Shown here: positions 13,635 to 19,099 of the stretch, piece by piece
How the letters are laid out: the number at the start of each line of letters is the position of its first letter
Numbering within the stretch: position 1 is the first letter of the stretch
The notes under the pieces: generated by a model
Told to the model about the DNA's origin: nothing
What the model saw: the letters and a program-made list of their open reading frames with translations, nothing else
The model's database searches: none
Made by a program: the position numbers and the translations under genes
From: a virus
Virus record (IMG/VR): IMGVR_UViG_3300013126_000249
Span: 1 to 23,590 of that record
DNA: 23,590 nt
Strand: one strand, 5' to 3'

Positions 13635-13787
13635 TTATTCTGTTACTGCTTCTGATGCAGGTTGGAATGCTTCTTTAGCAATACGAACTGCTGCATTTAG
13701 ATTTGTTGCAACAAACAAACCATTCTCTGTTGAAATGATAAAACCACCATTTGCTGCTGTAATTGTTACGTTAGAACCTGGATTCAT
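13635..13787 (-). CDS. Small hypothetical protein
   Basis: This gene encodes 50 aa from ATG 13787, two bases after the omega-like gene. The sequence begins MNPGSNVTITAANGGFIIST, continues with two short beta segments (GFIIST, GLFVAT), and ends in a helix (NAAVRIAKEAFQPA). The layout, a hydrophobic beta hairpin plus helix, is like many small phage accessory proteins. The ribosome site is weak (AGTGAA), so coupling to the gene upstream is likely. It ends about 20 nt before the tmRNA remnant. No family is recognised. Confidence 0.65.
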   Translation of the reverse strand: MNPGSNVTITAANGGFIISTENGLFVATNLNAAVRIAKEAFQPASEAVTE

Positions 13788-13789
13788 AA

Positions 13790-14026
13790 TTATTCACTTT
13801 CCTTATTTACTTCATTTTCAAATTCCTTTAAAGCTTCATTAATTGGCTTTAAAGGGTACTTATTTAGCCGTTGCTGTTTAGAATCTAAAAAGTTTCTCGA
13901 TTTAGAAATATCTTTAGCTCTGCCAGCAGCTGCTAAAATTAGATCGTACACACTAAGACCTTCTTTTTCCTGAAGTTTCTCTGCTGTACCCCATACATCA
14001 ATATTTAAATGTTCTGGTTGTTTCAT
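13790..14026 (-). CDS. RNA polymerase omega-like small protein (tentative)
   Basis: The 78-aa product contains YDLILAAAGRAKDISKSRNF (residues 27-46), followed by KPINEALKEFENE (about 60-72). This follows the bacterial RpoZ pattern: E. coli omega has FDLVLVAARRARQM and later a K-[TP]-x-x-[AE]-L-x-E segment. Omega stabilises the beta-prime subunit, so a phage version could take part in assembling or redirecting host RNA polymerase. That role is inference from a short similarity. It is the first gene after the promoter at 14056-14084, which also fits an early function. An alternative is an unrelated helical small protein. Confidence 0.55.
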   Translation of the reverse strand: MKQPEHLNIDVWGTAEKLQEKEGLSVYDLILAAAGRAKDISKSRNFLDSKQQRLNKYPLKPINEALKEFENEVNKESE

Positions 14027-14055
14027 AATATTCCAATATTTTAATTAATAAGATT

Positions 14056-14084
14056 ATTATATCATAATTATTAATTAATGTAAA
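14056..14084 (-). promoter_or_regulatory. Early-type promoter
   Basis: The -35 TTTACA (14079-14084) is followed by TTAATTAAT, a 17-bp spacer and the extended -10 TGATATAAT (hexamer 14056-14061). It serves the omega-like gene, the 50-aa gene and possibly both tmRNA regions. Confidence 0.8.
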
Positions 14085-14099
14085 TATATTGAGGTTTTA

Positions 14100-14203
14100 T
14101 ACAGGTGATCCTCTTCCTGCTTAACGGTCCTAAGGTTAAGACCTACCACCGACATGACAACACTGACTCTAAAGACCAGATGTGAGAGGTTGGTGGGTGT
14201 TGT
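14100..14203 (-). ncRNA. Candidate structured late RNA with H-type pseudoknot
   Basis: The stretch between the pqqA terminator and the next promoter has no convincing reading frame but strong potential structure. Stem 1 is ACAACAC/GTGTTGT (14203-14197 with 14163-14157). Stem 2 is CCACC/GGTGG (14196-14192 with 14150-14146) and crosses stem 1, giving an H-type pseudoknot. A 7-bp hairpin follows (14143-14126, GGTCTTA / TAGGACC with loop ACCT, one G-U pair). A perfect late box at 14209-14216 would start RNA at about 14203, exactly the first base of stem 1. The 3' end is uncertain. I do not recognise a known riboswitch or RNA family. Confidence 0.55.
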
Positions 14204-14208
14204 AAATT

Positions 14209-14216
14209 TATTTATA
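14209..14216 (-). promoter_or_regulatory. T4-type late promoter box for the candidate RNA
   Basis: This is a perfect TATAAATA on the minus strand, located directly after the pqqA terminator. The predicted start, about 6 nt downstream, coincides with the 5' base of the pseudoknot. Confidence 0.65.
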
Positions 14217-14242
14217 AAATAAAAAGGGTCCCGGAGGACCCT
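14216..14242 (-). terminator. Strong intrinsic terminator after pqqA
   Basis: A perfect 7-bp stem AGGGTCC / GGACCCT (14242-14236 with 14231-14225) is closed by a TCCG loop and followed by TTTTATTTT. This is the best terminator in the window. It isolates the pqqA transcript from the RNA downstream. Confidence 0.9.
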
Positions 14243-14262
14243 ATACCCATCCCGAACAGGTA

Positions 14263-14334
14263 TTATTTATTCATCACATACATCGTGACTTCAAACCCAA
14301 AACGCATTTCTGTAGCTGCTGGTTTAGTCCACAT
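14263..14334 (-). CDS. pqqA: PqqA, pyrroloquinoline quinone precursor peptide
   Basis: This 23-codon gene reads MWTKPAATEMRFGFEVTMY then VMNK. It matches the PqqA family (usual length 22-29 aa) across its length: WxKP near the start, the [RV]xGxEVTxY core, and the crosslinked pair E15 and Y19 in E-x-x-x-Y spacing. In bacteria the radical SAM enzyme PqqE with the chaperone PqqD joins these two side chains, and further enzymes excise them to form PQQ, the cofactor of methanol and glucose dehydrogenases. A good ribosome site (AAGGAG, 8 nt upstream) and a strong terminator just after it show an independent expression unit. No pqqB-E genes are present here, so host enzymes would have to process the peptide. 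It is easily missed because of its size. Confidence 0.92.
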   Translation of the reverse strand: MWTKPAATEMRFGFEVTMYVMNK

Positions 14335-14357
14335 ATTATTTCTCCTTAATTAAGATA

Positions 14358-14383
14358 ATGTAGAATTTTCCTACATAATTATA
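14358..14383 (-). promoter_or_regulatory. Possible pqqA promoter and leader hairpin (weak)
   Basis: A -10-like TATAAT (14378-14383) within TATATATAATTATG is followed by a 6-bp hairpin ATGTAG/CTACAT (14358-14376) about 25 nt before the pqqA start. There is no TTTACA at the right distance, so this is neither a typical early promoter nor a perfect late box. Together with 14384-14441, which is very AT-rich and shows nothing else, this is the only candidate promoter for pqqA. Confidence 0.35.
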
Positions 14384-14441
14384 TATAAAATATAGTTAAA
14401 AATTCACTAATTAAAATTATTAAAAAGAAATAATTAACTAA

Positions 14442-14624
14442 TTATGTTTTAGAAATTTCTTGTGCTTGAGGTTGTGCTTGTTCAATAGCTGTTAACTGTG
14501 CATCACCTTGTTGTTTGATTTTACCAATCAAAGCTGCAATTTCATCAAATGGGTGTTTACCTAGTGAACGCAAAATTGCATTAACTTCATTCACACTCAA
14601 TTCTAATTTAATTACTGGTTCCAT
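14442..14624 (-). CDS. Conserved small phage protein, unknown function
   Basis: This gene encodes 60 aa starting MEPVIKLELSVNEVNAILRS. I choose ATG 14624 because GGAG stands 7 nt before it; another ATG at 14636 lies inside regA. It has a strand, then NEVNAILRSLGKHPFDEIAALIGKIKQQ, a two-helix pattern that I recall from small proteins of many myophages, and a Gln/Ala-rich tail. No function is known. Its position directly after regA, overlapping the regA stop, suggests coupled translation. Confidence 0.8.
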   Translation of the reverse strand: MEPVIKLELSVNEVNAILRSLGKHPFDEIAALIGKIKQQGDAQLTAIEQAQPQAQEISKT

Positions 14625-14625
14625 A

Positions 14626-15063
14626 TTATTCTCCATTATTTAAGTTGCGTTTAACTCCACCGATGTTATATTTCGGCACAAGTTCCCACTCTGCTTTCTC
14701 TTTAAATGAAACTACTTTAATTTGAGAAAGAGAAGCTTTTGGTTCTGCTTTAGTTTTATCTAAAATCTTAAGCAAACCCCAATCCTGTAAGAGTTCTGCA
14801 ATAACATTGCGTCTCTCAATATCAGACATACTGATATCAGACTCTTTGCCATCTAAAGCAAATAGTTCTTTGAAGTGTACAATAAAGTACCTTCCTTGTT
14901 TATGTAAAATGTGGCATGACTGAAACAGCTTCTTATCTTTTTTTGAAGCAATGCCGATGCGTGTTAAAGTTTCTCTAACCTTTAGAAAATTATCTGGTTC
15001 GATCAAATCAACTTCAAGCATGGCATCTGGAGTCCAGTCATAGTAAATCATACTAATGGTCAT
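14626..15063 (-). CDS. regA: RegA translational repressor
   Basis: The 145-aa homologue of T4 RegA (122 aa) binds the start regions of early phage mRNAs and blocks ribosome loading. The match runs from PDNFLKVRETLTRIGIASKK through FQSCHILHKQGRYFIVHFKE and LLQDWGLLKI to AEWELVPKYNIGG, nearly residue for residue with T4 (KPEDFLKVKETLTRMGIA, YQSCHILQKKG, WKLVPKYTIGN). It has a 14-residue N-terminal extension (MTISMIYYDWTPDA) compared with T4; ATG 15063 has GAAGGTGA upstream, so the extension is probably real. The gene follows gp62 as in T4. A perfect late box precedes it (15095-15102). Confidence 0.96.
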   Translation of the reverse strand: MTISMIYYDWTPDAMLEVDLIEPDNFLKVRETLTRIGIASKKDKKLFQSCHILHKQGRYFIVHFKELFALDGKESDISMSDIERRNVIAELLQDWGLLKILDKTKAEPKASLSQIKVVSFKEKAEWELVPKYNIGGVKRNLNNGE

Positions 15064-15094
15064 GACAAAATCACCTTCTATTATTATTGTTTTT

Positions 15095-15102
15095 TATTTA
15101 TA
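15095..15102 (-). promoter_or_regulatory. T4-type late promoter box for regA
   Basis: This is a perfect TATAAATA on the minus strand in the short gap between gp62 and regA, about 30 nt before the regA ATG. It would give regA and the small gene after it a late transcript in addition to early read-through. Confidence 0.6.
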
Positions 15103-15105
15103 ATT

Positions 15106-15489
15106 TTATGGATTTCGTCCACCAGTTTCAAATTTAGTTCTTAATTCCTGAATAAGTTCTGGTGGTAACATATCTATAATCTCATAAGCTTTTTGCTCCG
15201 AGTATTTATAATACTTACATACCAGTTTTATATCTTCAGACTGTGCATCTTTCTTGTGCCATTTACTGAATCTTTTCTTTTGTTTAATAGCAAGTCTAAG
15301 AAAATCAAACTGCCACTGTTTTGATATTCCGTGATTGCGATTCATTTCATTAGCATAAAGAATAGTATCAGGAAAATAAGATAACCCACGATTAATCATA
15401 AATGAAGAATAATCTTTTTCTGCTTGAGGGTCTTCAAACAAATTCTGTTTATTATCATTAATTGCATTCAAAAAATCAAATGGTGACAT
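15106..15489 (-). CDS. 62: Clamp loader small subunit, T4 gp62 type
   Basis: The 127-aa gp62-like protein starts MSPFDFLNAINDNKQNLFED. Typical features are the short N-terminal helix, SSFMINRGLSYFPDTILYANEMNRN (residues about 28-52), then FDFLRLAIKQKKRFSKWHKK and the C-terminal YYKYSEQKAYEIIDMLPPELI. T4 gp62 is 187 aa; phages of aquatic hosts often have shorter versions such as this. With four gp44 subunits it forms the loader that places gp45 on DNA. The start overlaps the preceding stop as TAATG. Unlike T4, it is separated from gp44 by a small membrane-type gene. Confidence 0.93.
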   Translation of the reverse strand: MSPFDFLNAINDNKQNLFEDPQAEKDYSSFMINRGLSYFPDTILYANEMNRNHGISKQWQFDFLRLAIKQKKRFSKWHKKDAQSEDIKLVCKYYKYSEQKAYEIIDMLPPELIQELRTKFETGGRNP

Positions 15490-15788
15490 TATAAATCAAC
15501 TTCTTTCAAATTATCAGCAGAAGCATTAAATGACATATTAGGGTATTTCTTAGTTAATATGTCAATTATTTCATCTTTTGAACTACCTTGAGCAAGGAAC
15601 TCACCAGTCTTTGCATTATATACATAACATTGAGATCCTTCACGAGTAATTTCAACATTAATTCTATTAGGTTTAGTATGTTCTTGTGCTTCAAGAGAAG
15701 ATAACATTTTATGTGCTCTATATGTTACCCAGTACTTAAGGCAATTCCAACCAACAATAAACCCACAAATAAAGATTAAAAATTCCAT
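15489..15788 (-). CDS. Small membrane-anchored protein between gp44 and gp62
   Basis: The 99-aa product has an N-terminal hydrophobic helix (MEFLIFICGFIVGWNCLKYW, residues 1-20). It is followed by a soluble part with INVEITREGSQCYVYNAKTG and FLAQGSSKDEIIDILTKKYP, which resembles small phage proteins with a beta hairpin and a helix ending in a 'KYP' turn. It probably sits in the inner membrane with its tail in the cytoplasm. It lies between the two clamp-loader genes with only 5 nt after gp44 and a TAATG overlap into gp62, so it interrupts an otherwise obligate pair. No family is recognised. Confidence 0.8.
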   Translation of the reverse strand: MEFLIFICGFIVGWNCLKYWVTYRAHKMLSSLEAQEHTKPNRINVEITREGSQCYVYNAKTGEFLAQGSSKDEIIDILTKKYPNMSFNASADNLKEVDL

Positions 15789-15793
15789 ATGGC

Positions 15794-16750
15794 CTACTTG
15801 AACTTACACTGAGCCATAATTTCAGTTAATGCGGCCATTAGATTTAACTCTTGGTCCGCAACAAAAGCCGCCTTATATTGATAATCTGCCAAGATAAGAA
15901 TGAGTTGTGGAATACTTTGTGCTTCAAGATTATTGTAGGAAGTATCATATAACTGCCTGAAAATACTTACTGTTTCAGAGTCGCCATTCTTTGCAACCCA
16001 TTTACGAACTTCAGTAAAGTTCTTTTCGGATAGGTTCTTTACCAACTCTTTGAATGAATCCTCAGTAAGATTTAATAAAATACCAGAGTCAATCTTACCT
16101 GATACTGAATAACGTTGTAGTTCATTTAATACACGGCGCCAGTCAGGGAAGTGTTTAGTGATTAGTTCACCAACAACTTTAGGGTCAAATTCAACACCCT
16201 CTTGATTTAGGATATTAATAACACGTTTATAGAAGGCTGCTGCTAGTGCAGGTTTTTCTGAGTTATCAATCTTAAATTCAACAACTGCACATCGTGAATG
16301 TAAAGGTTCAATGATTCGGTTTTTATAATTACAGGTAAAGATGAACCGACAATTATTACTAAACTCTTCGATGAAGGAGCGTAGAGCTGGCTGAACCGAT
16401 TGTGCGTTCATATAATCAGCCTCATCAATGATAACCATTTTCTTAGCGTCTGTTAGCGACACCGTAGACGCAAAGGATTTAATCGCTGTGCGTAGAATAT
16501 CAATTGATCTACCTTCATCGGATCCGTTAATGAATAGATATTCTGCACCTACTTCATTACACAAAGCCTTGGCTACTGTTGTTTTACCAACACCCGCAGA
16601 ACCACATAAAAGAAAAGTAGGTAATTCACCTTGTTTAATGTAGTCCTTAAATGTTTGTTTAATTGAAGCAGGTAGAATACATTCATCTATAGTCTGTGGG
16701 CGGTATTTTTCCACAAATAAGAATTCATTCTGTTTTGTTGTTAGTGTCAT
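15794..16750 (-). CDS. 44: Clamp loader large subunit, T4 gp44 type (AAA+)
   Basis: The 318-aa AAA+ ATPase is almost the same length as T4 gp44 (319). The start FLFVEKYRPQTIDECILPA (about 11-29) matches T4 LEQKYRPSTIDECILPA. Walker A is GSAGVGKTT (50-58), Walker B is VIIDEAD (106-112), sensor 1 is FTCN (138-141) and the clamp-loader SRC motif is at 152-154. The C-terminal collar domain ends LMAALTEIMAQCKFK, comparable to the T4 end. It opens and loads the gp45 clamp using ATP. No good Shine-Dalgarno sequence lies in the 17-nt gap after gp45, so initiation may rely on coupling or an unstructured AT-rich start region. Confidence 0.97.
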   Translation of the reverse strand: MTLTTKQNEFLFVEKYRPQTIDECILPASIKQTFKDYIKQGELPTFLLCGSAGVGKTTVAKALCNEVGAEYLFINGSDEGRSIDILRTAIKSFASTVSLTDAKKMVIIDEADYMNAQSVQPALRSFIEEFSNNCRFIFTCNYKNRIIEPLHSRCAVVEFKIDNSEKPALAAAFYKRVINILNQEGVEFDPKVVGELITKHFPDWRRVLNELQRYSVSGKIDSGILLNLTEDSFKELVKNLSEKNFTEVRKWVAKNGDSETVSIFRQLYDTSYNNLEAQSIPQLILILADYQYKAAFVADQELNLMAALTEIMAQCKFK

Positions 16751-16767
16751 AATATAGTATTTTTCAA

Positions 16768-17451
16768 TTAAAAGTCAAAAGTTGATGCAGCTTCAACAGC
16801 AATGTAGAACATGTTTTCTTTGGATGTGAAACGTGAGATACATTTACGAGCAGAACCTTCACCAATTAATGCCAAGTCAACTTGATAGTCTGCTGGGATT
16901 AATTTAAAGTGTTCAACCTTAAGAATTGCATTAAATGTTTTATCTGTTGTTGCAATTGAAGTACTATATGATGTACTTGTTGCATTGTTAACTTCACCAA
17001 CATTAACACTTAGAGTTGAACCGTCACCACTAAAGTGAATACAAGATACATTCAACACTGACGCCGCACGACGAATAGAGTTGATTACATCTGCAGTAAG
17101 TGTAAACGTGATTACTGGTGCAGGGAAAGCAATATCTTTAACTGGATAAACAAGGACTTCCTTGTTTGCAGCAAAATATTTAATACTTGACTTGCCTTCA
17201 TTGATTGTGACAAACTTCTCAGAGAAGTTTAAGTCAGGGTCCGTAAATAATGAAAGTACGCCTAGGAATTCATTAAGATCATAGATACCAAAACCTTCAC
17301 CAACACCTAGTTCTTCTTCAATAGTAGTTTGACCTAGTAATGATTTACTAGGGTTAACAGTTTTAAGAATTTTGCCAGATGTTAATAGAATATTACTATT
17401 AATCTCTGAAAATGATTTTAATTTACTTAAGGTTTCTTTAGACAGTTTCAT
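16768..17451 (-). CDS. 45: Sliding clamp, T4 gp45 type
   Basis: The 227-aa DNA polymerase processivity factor has nearly the T4 length (228). It begins MKLSKETLSKLKSFSEINSN (T4: MKLSKDTTALLKNFATINSG), has FGIYDLNEFLGVLSLF (T4: VAIYDLNGFLGILSLV), and ends IAVEAASTFDF (T4: VALEADSTHDF). It forms a trimeric ring around DNA that tethers gp43; in T4 it also activates late transcription together with gp33 and gp55, which fits the late boxes in this window. AAGGAAA lies 6 nt upstream. The start overlaps the previous gene by 14 nt. Confidence 0.97.
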   Translation of the reverse strand: MKLSKETLSKLKSFSEINSNILLTSGKILKTVNPSKSLLGQTTIEEELGVGEGFGIYDLNEFLGVLSLFTDPDLNFSEKFVTINEGKSSIKYFAANKEVLVYPVKDIAFPAPVITFTLTADVINSIRRAASVLNVSCIHFSGDGSTLSVNVGEVNNATSTSYSTSIATTDKTFNAILKVEHFKLIPADYQVDLALIGEGSARKCISRFTSKENMFYIAVEAASTFDF

Positions 17452-17725
17452 TAGATGTTTCCTTTAACATTTCTTGAAGTTTAATTTCTTCTTTTTTAGA
17501 CATAACAAATTTGATGCCAGCTTTTTTAATTAAAGCATCAAGTAATGGGTATGATTTTGCTTGATATTTAGATACCATTTCACCCATACGTAACTGATAA
17601 GCAATTTCACGTCCATTACGTTTCATAATAGGATCTTTACCAACTACTTCACCAGTATGAATGTTAGTTGTTGCTGACCAATCACCTGATGGTTCTTTTT
17701 TTGCTAGTTTTCGCCAAAGTTTCAT
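17438..17725 (-). CDS. Small basic hypothetical protein upstream of gp45
   Basis: This gene encodes 95 aa starting MKLWRKLAKKEPSGDWSATT. It is basic and largely helical in its second half (REIAYQLRMGEMVSKYQAKS, MSKKEEIKLQEMLKETSNE). It is the first gene of the transcript that carries gp45, gp44, gp62 and regA. AAGGA precedes the ATG, and the 14-nt overlap with gp45 implies coupled translation. No family is recognised; the position suggests, but does not show, a role near replication. Confidence 0.75.
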   Translation of the reverse strand: MKLWRKLAKKEPSGDWSATTNIHTGEVVGKDPIMKRNGREIAYQLRMGEMVSKYQAKSYPLLDALIKKAGIKFVMSKKEEIKLQEMLKETSNETV

Positions 17726-17752
17726 AATATATCCTTTTTGATTTGAAATAAC

Positions 17753-17781
17753 ATTATAATATAAGATTGAATTAATGTAAA
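17753..17781 (-). promoter_or_regulatory. Early-type promoter of the clamp/clamp-loader operon
   Basis: The -35 TTTACA (17776-17781) is followed by TTAATT, a 17-bp spacer and the -10 TATAAT (17753-17758), without an extended TGn. It is placed to drive 17725 down to regA. Confidence 0.75.
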
Positions 17782-17782
17782 A

Positions 17783-18151
17783 TTACTTACGTTTATATTT
17801 TGCTGCAAGATACTTATTAAATTCTTCTACTAAACGATTGTGTTCATCAAGAGAACATTCTAAAACCCATTCGCGGATTTCATCCTCTTGTTCTTTACCA
17901 GTACCTACAGCATTATGATACCCAAGAACGGTTTCGTCAATATAAAGACATGATGAAGAATGTTTACGAACTACACGTTCAATTGAGAATACACGCATAG
18001 ATTCCCAATCAATAGCAACATTAGCTTTCAAGCTGCGATCATACCATCCATAAAAATTAGCGCTTTTAGCTTGAGTTTCTTGAATTTCTTTTAGTTCTTC
18101 GCGTTCTTCTTTAGTCATTTTATACCCATTATCATTTTTAAATAAAAACAT
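17783..18151 (-). CDS. Hypothetical protein
   Basis: This gene encodes 122 aa starting MFLFKNDNGYKMTKEEREEL. The first part is a charged helix (KMTKEEREELKEIQETQ). The middle contains FYGWYDRSLKANVAIDWESM, and the end is another helix (HNRLVEEFNKYLAAKYKRK). AAGGAG precedes ATG 18151, which overlaps the upstream stop as TAATG. It ends right at the -35 of the clamp operon promoter. No family is recognised. Confidence 0.75.
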   Translation of the reverse strand: MFLFKNDNGYKMTKEEREELKEIQETQAKSANFYGWYDRSLKANVAIDWESMRVFSIERVVRKHSSSCLYIDETVLGYHNAVGTGKEQEDEIREWVLECSLDEHNRLVEEFNKYLAAKYKRK

Positions 18152-18714
18152 TACTTTTCTCCTTCAAGGATTTTATGAACTGTTGGATTATTAATTGCAT
18201 CAATTGCTTCATGATTTAATGGTTCTGGTTTCTGTTCATCTAAGTCTACCATAAACATTAAACAACAAATAGCATGAGCCATATGATTGATGCCAGTTTC
18301 AGGATCATTCATTTCACCCATCTTGTATGCCCACATATGTCTTTGTGCTGCATCAAAATATCTACGATGCGCTTCTGGTACATATTTCCAATTATCTGGT
18401 TCATATTTTTCTGCACCAAACATTAATACCTTTACAACTTCCTGTAAAGCTAGTGGAGGTAATAAACCGTATTGTAACTTATTACCATCAAATTTTCGCC
18501 CACCTGTAAAATTTGGGTCTTGTGATTCTTTTAATTTGTCTTTACTCAAGAGTCCTTGCTCCTCTAATGCTTTAATTAAAGCTTTTTCTTTTCTTGCAAT
18601 ATACTCTGGATTTGGTGCATAAAGTGCAGCCATATATTTGCGTGCATATTCTTCAACATTAAAATTCGGAAACATCTTTTTATTAAATAATTTCATATAG
18701 AAGAAAGGGGGCAT
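18151..18714 (-). CDS. dATP/dGTP diphosphohydrolase-like protein (DUF5664/MazZ-type)
   Basis: This gene encodes up to 187 aa. The central block GRKFDGNKLQYGLLPPLALQ, followed by VLMFGAEKYEPDNWKYV, AAQRHMWAYKMGEMNDPETG and a helix with HMAHAICCLMFM, is the signature of the MazG-like phage dNTP diphosphohydrolases that cleave dATP/dGTP to the monophosphates. Acidic residues of the E-x-x-x and EKY/DPETG segments would bind magnesium. In some phages such enzymes feed modified-purine synthesis, but no purZ or datZ gene is seen here, so pool balancing is the safer reading. Start choice is uncertain: ATG 18714 has a GAGGGGG ribosome site but lies inside a strong hairpin, while ATG 18696 is outside it but lacks a site. 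Confidence 0.8.
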   Translation of the reverse strand: MPPFFYMKLFNKKMFPNFNVEEYARKYMAALYAPNPEYIARKEKALIKALEEQGLLSKDKLKESQDPNFTGGRKFDGNKLQYGLLPPLALQEVVKVLMFGAEKYEPDNWKYVPEAHRRYFDAAQRHMWAYKMGEMNDPETGINHMAHAICCLMFMVDLDEQKPEPLNHEAIDAINNPTVHKILEGEK

Positions 18715-18724
18715 TGCACCCCCT
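18700..18724 (-). terminator. Terminator-like hairpin covering the next gene's ribosome site
   Basis: The minus-strand stem AGGGGG / CCCCCT (18724-18719 with 18711-18706) is followed by TTCTTC. It fits an intrinsic terminator for the winged-helix gene, but its 5' arm is also the G-rich ribosome site and its loop and 3' arm contain the ATG of the dNTP diphosphohydrolase-like gene. Confidence 0.65.
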
Positions 18725-18742
18725 CATTTGACTTACTTTAGA

Positions 18743-18994
18743 TTAAAACAACGCAGCGCCAGATAGTGCATATGCTGCAGCTACCATAGCTTTAGAAGGA
18801 CGGCCTAAACGATACTTAGTAGTTTCTGTACCATTCCACAATGTTGCCTTGTTAGCATAAACTGCATAACCTTTAAGGCGTAATTGACGAACTACTTCTT
18901 GTGGATTACCAGCACCAAATTTACCAGCAATTTCTGCTGCAGTTACTGTGTTACCCTTTAACAAATGACGAAGTACTTTTGCTGTTTGACTCAT
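18743..18994 (-). CDS. Small winged-helix DNA-binding protein
   Basis: The 83-aa product starts MSQTAKVLRHLLKGNTVTAA. The order helix (AKVLRHLLKG), TVTAAEIAGKFGAGNPQEVV (helix-turn-helix), RQLRLKGYAVYANKATLWNG (recognition helix and wing), ETTKYRLG is that of a winged helix. I recall related small proteins in T4-like phages of marine bacteria. It probably regulates transcription or binds phage DNA. AGGAG precedes the ATG, behind an unusually long leader of about 70 nt with an internal stem. It is expressed alone between a promoter (19071-19099) and a terminator-like hairpin (18700-18724), which suggests high early output. Confidence 0.8.
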   Translation of the reverse strand: MSQTAKVLRHLLKGNTVTAAEIAGKFGAGNPQEVVRQLRLKGYAVYANKATLWNGTETTKYRLGRPSKAMVAAAYALSGAALF

Positions 18995-19008
18995 ATAAAT
19001 CTCCTATT

Positions 19009-19043
19009 GTCGCTTTCAAATAATGATATAGTACGGCCGCGAC
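19009..19043 (-). promoter_or_regulatory. Stem in the long leader of the winged-helix gene
   Basis: GTCGC (19043-19039) and GCGAC (19013-19009) pair across a 25-nt loop containing GGCCGTAC. The leader is the longest of the promoter set and unusually GC-rich locally. It does not cover the ribosome site. No riboswitch family is recognised. Confidence 0.4.
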
Positions 19044-19070
19044 TTACCTTACCTATCAATTTAAAATAAT

Positions 19071-19099
19071 ATTATATCAAATAATTCAATTAATGTAAA
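19071..19099 (-). promoter_or_regulatory. Early-type promoter of the winged-helix gene
   Basis: The -35 TTTACA (19094-19099) is followed by TTAATT, a 17-bp spacer and the extended -10 TGATATAAT (hexamer 19071-19076). The -35 overlaps the last codons of the upstream gene. Confidence 0.8.

Noticed and set aside
13614-14100. Glutamine riboswitch upstream of the tmRNA, as I recall reported for a marine methylotroph phage
   Set aside because: I looked for the conserved GACGGAAGUAGG-type core near the tmRNA regions and saw none.
14078-14155. 26-codon frame starting ATG 14155 inside the candidate RNA
   Set aside because: It has no ribosome site and runs through the early promoter -35. The sequence is better explained by RNA structure.
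14100-14203. tRNA or rRNA gene
   Set aside because: There is no T-loop or acceptor pairing, and the similarity to 23S rRNA is only 15 nt.
15203-15210. Perfect late box TATAAATA within gp62
   Set aside because: It is part of the Tyr-Lys-Tyr codons of gp62 and there is no gene start close downstream.
18151-18714. Purine Z-genome pathway because of the MazZ-like protein
   Set aside because: No purZ or datZ homologue is visible, and this enzyme family is common in phages with normal adenine.
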